From: Pseudomonadota bacterium | GTDB lineage: Bacteria; Pseudomonadota; Gammaproteobacteria; Arenicellales; Arenicellaceae | NCBI GenBank assembly: GCA_018660405.1 | Contig: JABJKL010000070.1 | Location: forward strand, 1-5,918 | DNA: 5,918 nucleotides | Reading direction: 5' to 3' | Part shown: one piece after another, positions 1-5,023 of the stretch | How positions within the stretch are numbered: position 1 is the first letter of the stretch | How the letters are laid out: every line of letters begins with the position of its first letter | Made by a program: the position numbers and the translations under genes | The notes under the pieces: generated by a model | The model's database searches: none | The model's input: only the letters and a program-made list of their open reading frames with translations | Told to the model about the DNA's origin: nothing

Positions 1-241
1 CGGTCTGTACATGTTCACCATCAATCTAATCGGCTTGGGCTTTGGGCCAACCGCCGTCGCTTTGCTGACCGACTACCTATTCGGTGACCCACAGATGTTG
101 CGCTATTCCATGGCTATAGTTGGGTCTATTTCCTGTTTCATTGGGTTGCTGCTAACGGTGTATGCGCAAAAACATTTTCGAGTGCAAAAAACGTCCTATG
201 CCTCTTCTGAGCATCCTACCAATAGCATTGATGCCGTTTAA
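1..241 (+). CDS. MFS transporter, C-terminal fragment (5' end outside window)
   Basis: This is the last ~80 residues of a membrane protein whose reading frame is open to the left edge, so the ATG at 11 is almost certainly internal. Two hydrophobic segments are visible: one beginning MFTINLIGLGFGPTAVALL and a second, YSMAIVGSISCFIGLLLTVYA, followed by a basic and then polar cytoplasm-like tail. The small-residue pattern GLGFGP followed by LLTD is typical of the penultimate helix of 12-helix major facilitator superfamily permeases, so these are probably TM11 and TM12. By family, it would be a secondary transporter of a small organic molecule in the inner membrane; the substrate cannot be told from this fragment. 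It converges on the ligase gene, with 76 bp between the two stops, so it is not in the ligase operon. A role in moving the ligase or oxygenase substrate is only a positional guess. Confidence 0.8.
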   Translation, partial: GLYMFTINLIGLGFGPTAVALLTDYLFGDPQMLRYSMAIVGSISCFIGLLLTVYAQKHFRVQKTSYASSEHPTNSIDAV

Positions 242-317
242 CAATCTCTAGTTTGAGGTACATGCTGACAATACTTAGCGAGTCATTCGTTAGTCGGCAC
301 TAATGTAGCCAGCAGTG
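242..317. other. Convergent intergenic gap between MFS gene and ligase gene
   Basis: Two genes end facing each other across this 76-bp gap. An imperfect stem is visible at 276-292 (TAGCGA, 5-nt loop, TCGTTA, with one G-U pair). A second is GCACT at 297-301 with AGTGC at 314-318, which touches the ligase stop codon. Neither is GC-rich and neither is followed by a T-run on either strand, so I do not call an intrinsic terminator. Nothing else is recognised here. Confidence 0.4.
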
Positions 318-2018
318 CTAGGTTAAAGGTTGTTTTTCATTAAACAGCGGTCGGAGTTCGCGCCTCAATACTTTGCCAGTAGCGTTGGTTGGCAGAGCAC
401 TGACAACGCGAAGCTGTTCCGGAAGTTTGAAAACGGCAATGCCAAGTTCTAGCAGGTAGGCAGATATTTCCTGTAATTCAATCGCTTCGCCTGGAGCGGG
501 GACCACTACGGCTCCGACGCGTTCCCCCAGTATTTCATCATCGTAAGCTGTCACAGCGACTGCGCTGATTTTGGGGTGCCCGGCCAGCAAGCGGTCGATT
601 TCATCGGGAGAAATGTTCATGCCGCCGCGTACAATGATGTCTTTCGAGCGACCAACGAAGCGATAGTACATTGATTTTTCTGGGTGTTCGGCTATCTCAA
701 ATACATCGCCAGTACGAAAGTAACCGTCGTCGGAAAACACCTCGGCATTGTCCTGCTCGGACTGCCAATAGCCGTCGAATACCGAGGGTCCTGATATTTC
801 CAGTTCGCCCTGCTTTCCTGATACCAGGATTTCATTCCGGGTATCGGGATCAACAATTCGTGTTTTTGTCATCTTGGAGATGCGGCTTTTCCATTGCACG
901 TTTGGTAAGCCGTATCGAGGAAAGTAAGCAGCTCTATTTGCCGAGTCGGGCACATCAATGACAGTTGAAGACAAGCTCATGCCTTCGTTTGAGCCAAACA
1001 TATTATTGATCGGAATGTTGTACTCAGATTGAATCGTATCCACCAACCACTCCGTGAGGGGAGAGCCACCGGAACCAAGAATTCGTATGCTACTTAAATC
1101 CGCTGCCGCCATAATCTCTGGCTGCTTGAGCAGCATGTTGAGTACCGCGGGCGCAGCAACGGTATAGGTGATTTTTTCGTCGGCAATTTGCTGTAGGAAA
1201 ACGTTGAGGTCAAGGGGGTGATGCATGACCAAAGTGCCGCCACTGAGTAGCCAGGGAAATAAAAATCCACCCAGACCCGCCATGTTAACGATTGGGAAGG
1301 GACTTAGCAGCACATCGCGATGTGTCAGGTTGGCGGCATCCAAACTGGAGATGCCCGAAATTAGCCAGTGATTATGACTGCGCGGCACGCCTTTAGGTGA
1401 ACCCGTTGTTCCAGAAGTCCAGCAGATGGTAAAGATGTCATTGGCCGATGCCGGGTGCTCATCAATATATGTTTGCCAGTGCTTAGACGATTTTTGCGTA
1501 GATAATGCCAACGGCAAATTCCCATTGGCAATCTGATCACCAAAGCTAAATACCAGACAACTATCCATAAACAACAAGCCATGATCAACGCTCAAATTTT
1601 TCCCTTTGAGGTTAGATAGCGTGACGTACGCTGCCGGTGCGAGCTTGTCGATTGCTAGTTTTAGCTCGTGTGGTCCATATTGAACCGGAACCGGGCTAAC
1701 TATTGCACCGAGTCGCGCCAGAGCCAAATAGGTGATTGGCAATTCGATAATATTGGGTAGCTGTACCACGACTATATCGTTCTCACGTATTCCGCCATCA
1801 AAAAACGCGATTGATAGGGCATCGATATGCTGACTAAGCTCTCTGAAATTAAGGCGTTTAGGTAAACCGTCAGTTATTGTCGCGCGATTGGCAGGGTCGA
1901 TTAACGCGAGGTGGTCTGGTCGCTTGGCAGCTTCTGAATATAAGTCATAGATGGTTCTATTTCCCCACCAACCGGCCTTCGTGTTCTCATCGATACGTTG
2001 TTGGGGGGTGGTTTGCAT
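318..2018 (-). CDS. Class I adenylate-forming acid:CoA ligase (AMP-binding enzyme)
   Basis: This 566-residue, full-length member of the AMP-binding superfamily should activate a carboxylic acid with ATP to an acyl-adenylate and pass it to CoA. Visible core motifs: the phosphate loop TSGTTGSPKG (201-210); the A5 region FGSNEG (341-346); YFRTGD (433-438), whose Asp438 should bind the ribose; the hinge GRSKDIIVRGG (456-466); and the C-terminal catalytic lysine Lys549 in NATGK. There is no signal peptide, so it is cytosolic. The overall style, with a GWWGNRTIYDLY N-terminus, recalls cyclohexanecarboxylate-CoA ligases and DHB-AMP ligases; substrate unknown, but an aromatic, alicyclic or medium-chain acid is plausible. 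The ATG at 2018 has GGAG at 2028-2031, spacing 9. One oddity is Asn344 where the family usually has Thr (YGxTE). It is divergent from the carotenoid oxygenase, which suggests a shared pathway. The class is near certain; the substrate is not. Confidence 0.95.
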   Translation of the reverse strand: MQTTPQQRIDENTKAGWWGNRTIYDLYSEAAKRPDHLALIDPANRATITDGLPKRLNFRELSQHIDALSIAFFDGGIRENDIVVVQLPNIIELPITYLALARLGAIVSPVPVQYGPHELKLAIDKLAPAAYVTLSNLKGKNLSVDHGLLFMDSCLVFSFGDQIANGNLPLALSTQKSSKHWQTYIDEHPASANDIFTICWTSGTTGSPKGVPRSHNHWLISGISSLDAANLTHRDVLLSPFPIVNMAGLGGFLFPWLLSGGTLVMHHPLDLNVFLQQIADEKITYTVAAPAVLNMLLKQPEIMAAADLSSIRILGSGGSPLTEWLVDTIQSEYNIPINNMFGSNEGMSLSSTVIDVPDSANRAAYFPRYGLPNVQWKSRISKMTKTRIVDPDTRNEILVSGKQGELEISGPSVFDGYWQSEQDNAEVFSDDGYFRTGDVFEIAEHPEKSMYYRFVGRSKDIIVRGGMNISPDEIDRLLAGHPKISAVAVTAYDDEILGERVGAVVVPAPGEAIELQEISAYLLELGIAVFKLPEQLRVVSALPTNATGKVLRRELRPLFNEKQPLT

Positions 2019-2027
2019 AGAATTACG

Positions 2028-2031
2028 CTCC
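2028..2031 (-). promoter_or_regulatory. Ribosome binding site of the acid:CoA ligase
   Basis: On the minus strand GGAG lies 9 nt before the ATG at 2018-2016. It supports this start over internal methionines. Confidence 0.65.
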
Positions 2032-2072
2032 GATTGTTGCGGTAAAATACCCTGCCAGGCCGGCGAAGAATG

Positions 2073-2087
2073 AAAGTCTAGTTAGCG
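2073..2087 (+). repeat. 15-bp direct repeat, copy 1 (possible operator)
   Basis: The sequence AAAGTCTAGTTAGCG occurs here and again, identically, at 2224-2238. This copy begins 3 bp beyond the candidate ligase -10 box in the direction of ligase transcription, so it would cover the presumed start site. Its core CTAGTTAG contains short inverted arms (CTA/TAG). An exact 15-mer repeated within a 276-bp gap is unlikely by chance; its function as a protein-binding site is inferred. Confidence 0.6.
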
Positions 2088-2089
2088 CG

Positions 2090-2095
2090 AATATA
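2090..2095 (-). promoter_or_regulatory. Candidate -10 box of the ligase promoter
   Basis: On the minus strand the hexamer reads TATATT, five of six matches to TATAAT. No good -35 box is seen at normal spacing, so if it is real it may need an activator. It would place transcription start near 2083 and give a leader of about 65 nt. The AT-rich stretch could be coincidental. Confidence 0.3.
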
Positions 2096-2195
2096 TAAAG
2101 CAACAGGCTAACCTTTAGTTGGTCCGCGACATCTGTGTATTGCTAGTATTTATTGGCTGATTTGCGCTGAATTTGCTAATGATATACCCCTGAGT

Positions 2196-2223
2196 TTGTA
2201 GTCCTTATCATTAATGATATAGT
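2196..2223 (+). promoter_or_regulatory. Candidate sigma-70 promoter of the carotenoid oxygenase
   Basis: TTGTAG at 2196-2201 could be the -35 box and TATAGT at 2218-2223 the -10 box, separated by 16 bp. Transcription would start near 2230, giving a leader of about 65 nt. The spacer is largely filled by the palindrome at 2206-2219, a typical place for a repressor site. The -35 match is modest, so the assignment is tentative. Confidence 0.4.
2206..2219. promoter_or_regulatory. Perfect 14-bp palindrome, possible operator
   Basis: TATCATTAATGATA equals its own reverse complement. It lies between the candidate -35 and -10 boxes of the oxygenase gene and overlaps the second. Part of it recurs: TAATGATATA at 2177-2186, and CATTAATGAT at 2309-2318 inside the start of the oxygenase coding region, exactly 100 bp downstream of the matching bases at 2209-2218. 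The symmetry fits a dimeric winged-helix, TetR or MarR-type regulator; the binder is unknown. Confidence 0.5.
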
Positions 2224-2238
2224 AAAGTCTAGTTAGCG
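2224..2238 (+). repeat. 15-bp direct repeat, copy 2 (possible operator)
   Basis: This is identical to the copy at 2073-2087 and in the same orientation. It directly abuts the candidate oxygenase -10 box (2218-2223) on the downstream side. Its centre is about 64 bp from the oxygenase ATG, nearly the same as the 62 bp between copy 1 and the ligase ATG. Confidence 0.6.
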
Positions 2239-2284
2239 AAGTATGTCACCTATTAAAATTGTGCAACTCGGTACTATCAAATAC

Positions 2285-2289
2285 AGAGG
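2285..2289 (+). promoter_or_regulatory. Ribosome binding site deciding the oxygenase start
   Basis: AGAGG ends 5 nt before the ATG at 2295. An in-frame TTG at 2259 would add 12 residues but has no comparable purine-rich site at a proper distance, so the ATG at 2295 is preferred. Confidence 0.65.
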
Positions 2290-2294
2290 CAGTA

Positions 2295-3869
2295 ATGAGT
2301 GAATCCACCATTAATGATGCAGCGAGTACAGCGCGGCTTAGCCCAGAAAATTTGCCCCTGACATTTCGGAATGTTGAGCCTCATTCGCCTGCTGGTGCTC
2401 CGCCTGAAGGAGGGCCGGACTGGATTTGGGAGGTTGACCACCCTTACCTGCATGGACTCTTTGCACCAGTGGATACGGAGGTGTCCGAAGATAAGCTCGT
2501 GGTTGAGCAAGGTGAAATACCGGCTGATTTGTACGGGATGTATGTTGTCAATGGCCCTTCGCAGCGATTTAAACCGGCGTCGAAATACCACTACTATGAT
2601 GGTGACGGCATGCTCAATGCCATTCGCTTTAAAGATGGCGAGGCATCTTATGCGTCCAAGTGGATTCGGACATTCGAATTTAACGAAGAAGAAAAAGCGG
2701 GTAAAAACATATGGCCGGGGATATCGGGCCCATTTAATTATGAATTGCCGCACTCGCCGATAAAGGACAATTCCAATACCGATGTCATTTTCTACGCGGG
2801 AAAATTGATTAGCCTATGGTACTTGGCAGGCACTCCTTACAGCATTGAGCCGCTCACCCTGGAAACGCATGGTCCGGAAGACTTTAACGGCGCCCTGAAG
2901 CACAATTTATCTGCACACAGTAAAGTTGATCCCCGCACCGGTGAGTTACTATTTTTTAACTATCAGGATAAAGAGCCCTACATGAGTTATGGGCTCGCTG
3001 ATAGCTCCGGAAAAATGTTGTTCGACATACCTATTGATATACCCGGCGCGCGTTCTCCACACGATATGGGGATTACCAAAAATTATTCAGTGTTGCATGA
3101 CCTGCCTTACTTCCAAGATCCTAAGATATTCAAGCAACATAAGCAGCGCGTTGTGCGTTTTCATCGCGATGTACCGGCTCGCTTCGGCGTGATTCCTCGT
3201 TATGGCGGGTCCAGCGACATTCGCTGGTTTGAAGCTGAGCCATGTTACGTTTTGCACGTGGTGAATACCTGGGAAGAAGGGGATGAAATCGTGATGGTCG
3301 GTTGCCGGCAACCAAACCCCGGAGGCGTTCGCGACAAGAGTGAAGCCCCGCTACATTCGCAACTTAGCGAGCGGCGTCGGCAACATGAGCTATACCAATG
3401 GCGCTTTAATTTAAAGAACGGCGCGACACGCGAATGCGTATTGGATGATACCAATACAGAATTTCCAACCATTAATTCGATGCTTATAGGTGAGAAAACG
3501 CGGTACGCATACAATCAGCTGATTCCAGTCATGGATCCGAATGGCGGTGTAAGTGGTCGCTGCCAAACCTTTGATGCATTGTTTAAGTACGATGTCACCA
3601 ATGGCAGTTACCAGCGCTACGATTATGGTGAACGACGATCGGGTAGTGAGACTCACTTTGCGCCCAAAAAAGGTGCTGGATTCGACATGGTGGAAGACGA
3701 TGGTTATTTAGTCACCTATGTTCATGACGCAAACGATTGGACATCGCGGTGCCTGATATTTGATGCGCAGGATATCGAACAGGGACCGATTGCCATTGTG
3801 CGTATGCCCCGGCGTTTTAATATTGGGTTTCACGCCACCTGGGTTAGAGGTGAAGAATTGGGCTTATAA
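2295..3869 (+). CDS. Carotenoid cleavage oxygenase family protein (RPE65/lignostilbene dioxygenase type)
   Basis: This 524-residue non-heme Fe(II) oxygenase is full length for a family of about 450-550 residues. It should cleave a carbon-carbon double bond with O2 to give carbonyl products. The four iron-ligand histidines that mark the seven-bladed propeller fold are all present: His208 in LSAHSKVDP, His256 in SPHDMGIT, His321 in YVLHVVNTWEE and His513 in IGFHATW. Likely second-shell glutamates are Glu327 (after His321) and Glu389 in EFPTIN. There is no signal peptide, so it is cytosolic or membrane-associated. Known substrates in the family include carotenoids, apocarotenoids, lignostilbenes, resveratrol and isoeugenol. 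No carotenoid biosynthesis gene is in view, and the divergent CoA ligase hints at catabolism of an aromatic or apocarotenoid compound (inference). The family call is very secure; the substrate is open. Confidence 0.96.
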   Translation: MSESTINDAASTARLSPENLPLTFRNVEPHSPAGAPPEGGPDWIWEVDHPYLHGLFAPVDTEVSEDKLVVEQGEIPADLYGMYVVNGPSQRFKPASKYHYYDGDGMLNAIRFKDGEASYASKWIRTFEFNEEEKAGKNIWPGISGPFNYELPHSPIKDNSNTDVIFYAGKLISLWYLAGTPYSIEPLTLETHGPEDFNGALKHNLSAHSKVDPRTGELLFFNYQDKEPYMSYGLADSSGKMLFDIPIDIPGARSPHDMGITKNYSVLHDLPYFQDPKIFKQHKQRVVRFHRDVPARFGVIPRYGGSSDIRWFEAEPCYVLHVVNTWEEGDEIVMVGCRQPNPGGVRDKSEAPLHSQLSERRRQHELYQWRFNLKNGATRECVLDDTNTEFPTINSMLIGEKTRYAYNQLIPVMDPNGGVSGRCQTFDALFKYDVTNGSYQRYDYGERRSGSETHFAPKKGAGFDMVEDDGYLVTYVHDANDWTSRCLIFDAQDIEQGPIAIVRMPRRFNIGFHATWVRGEELGL

Positions 3870-3976
3870 CAGATGCGTTGGGGGCTAGTGACTTTTCGAT
3901 TTGAACTAGGAGTTAAACTAGCGATTGATCTGTTGTTTAGTTTGCAATGCTAGACACTCGGTTTGATGGCTTATTG
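3870..3976. other. Convergent intergenic gap between oxygenase and HxlR-type regulator
   Basis: Both flanking genes end here. The only inverted repeat I find is GCTAGT (3884-3889) with ACTAGC (3917-3922), separated by 27 bases, plus the small AACT/AGTT pair near 3904-3914. Neither resembles a stable intrinsic terminator and no T-run follows. Termination may be Rho-dependent or rely on a structure I cannot judge by eye. Confidence 0.35.
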
Positions 3977-4900
3977 CTAACCCATCAGACGGCCTTGCCG
4001 GACATCTTCCATGTAGAGGCGACGATTACAGTGATCGCATACCATGACAAAGCCTTCGATAGACCCGCAAGACTTGTGTTTAATGAGGTCAGCAGGCCCG
4101 TTGTTCCCAGCTAACCAACGGTCGCCCCACTGCAATAGTGAGACAATAACCGGATAGACATCTTTGCCCATGGGTGTTGTGTCGTAGTGAATCATGCGTT
4201 TGTCGGTTGTGCTTTGGTTTTGAGTTAGTAAATTTAGCGATGACAGCATTTTTATTCGCGTTGACAAAACATTATTTGATATTCCCAGTGTTTTTTGTAG
4301 GGCATCGAACGTAATTACTCGATTAATAATGGCGTTTAGAACAAGCAGACTCCATCCATCGCCAACGATAACGGTAACCATCTCGTTGGCGGCTTTGGAC
4401 TGATACTGATTGACGATGCGAGTTCGTCTCGTGGCTGGCGGCGCAAACTTTGTATTGGGAAAACGCGCAGCAAAGGATAGCTCGCCAGCTTTAACAGAGC
4501 CTGTGCAAGATCGGCAGACAAACTCCGGCGTAATCTGATGACCACAGCTAGTGTGAATGAGTTGTTCTGGTAGATGGTGTGGAGTTTGGTGCCAATGTTT
4601 ATGCCAGCGCCATACCCCAAGAATCATGGAGTACAAATCCACGCCCTTAGGCGTTAACCGGTATTCAAAGATGAGGCGACGATGTTGTACCGGCTTCTTG
4701 TAATAAAGCTGATTGATAACCATCTGCCGAAGGCGGAGTATCAGGGTTTGTCGAGGTATGCCTAGGCGAGATTGAAAATCTTGGAATCGCCTTGTGCCTA
4801 GAAATGATTCTTTCAGGATATGGAGTGTCCAGGGGTCGCCAATAACACTGAGTGACTTGCTCAGTGATATGGGTACATCCCTAGCCTCTGATCTGGGCAC
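3977..4900 (-). CDS. Tandem-domain HxlR-family winged-helix transcriptional regulator
   Basis: This 307-residue DNA-binding protein is built from two HxlR-type units. Unit 1 (about 12-105) has VIGDPWTLHILKESFLGTRR, FQDFQSRLGIPRQTLILRLR and FEYRLTPKGVDLY, the standard HxlR pattern. Unit 2 (about 168-264) repeats it with VIVGDGWSLLVLNAI, LGISNNVLSTRIKML and YDTTPMGKDVYPV. Each unit is followed by a His-x2-Cys-x9-Cys-x2-Cys motif, at His116/Cys119/Cys129/Cys132 and His275/Cys278/Cys288/Cys291, possibly a metal site. Ordinary HxlR proteins are about 100-150 residues and dimerise, so this may be a covalent pseudo-dimer. The start is the GTG at 4900: AAGG lies at 4907-4910 and an in-frame TGA lies just upstream. 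It is divergent from the flavoprotein gene and convergent with the oxygenase. It may control itself, its divergent neighbour and possibly the ligase/oxygenase pair (inference). Confidence 0.92.
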   Translation of the reverse strand: MPRSEARDVPISLSKSLSVIGDPWTLHILKESFLGTRRFQDFQSRLGIPRQTLILRLRQMVINQLYYKKPVQHRRLIFEYRLTPKGVDLYSMILGVWRWHKHWHQTPHHLPEQLIHTSCGHQITPEFVCRSCTGSVKAGELSFAARFPNTKFAPPATRRTRIVNQYQSKAANEMVTVIVGDGWSLLVLNAIINRVITFDALQKTLGISNNVLSTRIKMLSSLNLLTQNQSTTDKRMIHYDTTPMGKDVYPVIVSLLQWGDRWLAGNNGPADLIKHKSCGSIEGFVMVCDHCNRRLYMEDVRQGRLMG

Positions 4901-4906
4901 TTGTAA

Positions 4907-4910
4907 CCTT
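4907..4910 (-). promoter_or_regulatory. Ribosome binding site of the HxlR gene, supporting a GTG start
   Basis: On the minus strand AAGG stands 6 nt before the GTG at 4900-4898. A TGA in the same frame lies at 4912-4910, so no longer start is possible, and the next ATG would delete most of the first winged helix. Confidence 0.6.
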
Positions 4911-5008
4911 CAATAGATGTGATCTTCAACAGTATACTTGGTCTGTTTCTGGATTGCATTTGCTGCCAAAAACTGAAGCAGATACAAGCAAAATAATAAA
5001 CACTACTC

Positions 5009-5013
5009 GAGGG
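5009..5013 (+). promoter_or_regulatory. Ribosome binding site of the flavoprotein gene
   Basis: GAGGG lies 10 nt before the ATG at 5024. The spacing is slightly long but acceptable, and the protein alignment to its family begins just after this ATG. Confidence 0.55.
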
Positions 5014-5023
5014 TATTATTAGT

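Larger units (their letters stand above)
2019..2294. promoter_or_regulatory. Divergent control region between ligase and carotenoid oxygenase
   Basis: This 276-bp AT-rich gap holds both start-proximal regions of the divergent pair. It contains two copies of a 15-bp direct repeat (2073-2087, 2224-2238), a 14-bp palindrome (2206-2219), a 10-bp direct repeat TAATGATATA (2177-2186, 2212-2221) and a 6-bp inverted repeat GTTAGC/GCTAAC (2081-2086, 2107-2112). Candidate -10 boxes are TATATT on the minus strand (2095-2090) for the ligase and TATAGT on the plus strand (2218-2223) for the oxygenase. No convincing coding frame occupies the gap. The density of repeats suggests coordinated control of both genes by one or more regulators; which protein binds is not shown. 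Confidence 0.7.
4901..5023. promoter_or_regulatory. Divergent control region between HxlR gene and flavoprotein gene
   Basis: This 123-bp gap must carry both start regions. Visible structure: a direct repeat CTTCAAyAG at 4908-4916 and 4924-4932 (8 of 9 identical); a perfect 8-bp palindrome AGTATACT at 4931-4938, which supplies a TATACT-like -10 on either strand; and AATAATA (4992-4998) facing TATTATT (5014-5020). No clear -35 box at normal spacing was found for either direction. HxlR of Bacillus is known to bind direct repeats, so the CTTCAAyAG pair beside the regulator's own start is a reasonable autoregulation candidate. Confidence 0.45.

Noticed and set aside
276..318. Small hairpins between the MFS and ligase stops as a terminator
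   Set aside because: Short stems, one with a G-U pair, not GC-rich and not followed by a T-run.
671..961. Plus-strand open frame of 96 codons inside the ligase gene
   Set aside because: It lies fully antisense to a strongly supported enzyme, shows no recognisable domain and has no context of its own.
2259..2294. TTG at 2259 as the oxygenase start, adding 12 residues
   Set aside because: The ATG at 2295 has AGAGG at ideal spacing, while TTG is a rare start with no good ribosome site; the extra residues show no family similarity.
2277..2763. Overlapping open frames on both strands (158 codons minus, 130 codons plus) over the oxygenase N-terminus
   Set aside because: They are low-complexity, basic shadow translations of the oxygenase coding sequence, with no domain or ribosome site.
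2989..3656. Several short open frames on both strands within the oxygenase gene
   Set aside because: All overlap conserved iron-ligand regions of the oxygenase and none shows a recognisable protein pattern.
3884..3922. GCTAGT/ACTAGC inverted repeat as a bidirectional terminator between the convergent genes
   Set aside because: Only 6 bp of stem with a 27-base loop and no T-run on either strand.
4336..4620. 94-codon minus-strand frame within the HxlR-type gene
   Set aside because: It is an alternative frame of the same strand crossing the first His/Cys motif and the start of the second winged helix; the HxlR frame is clearly the coding one.
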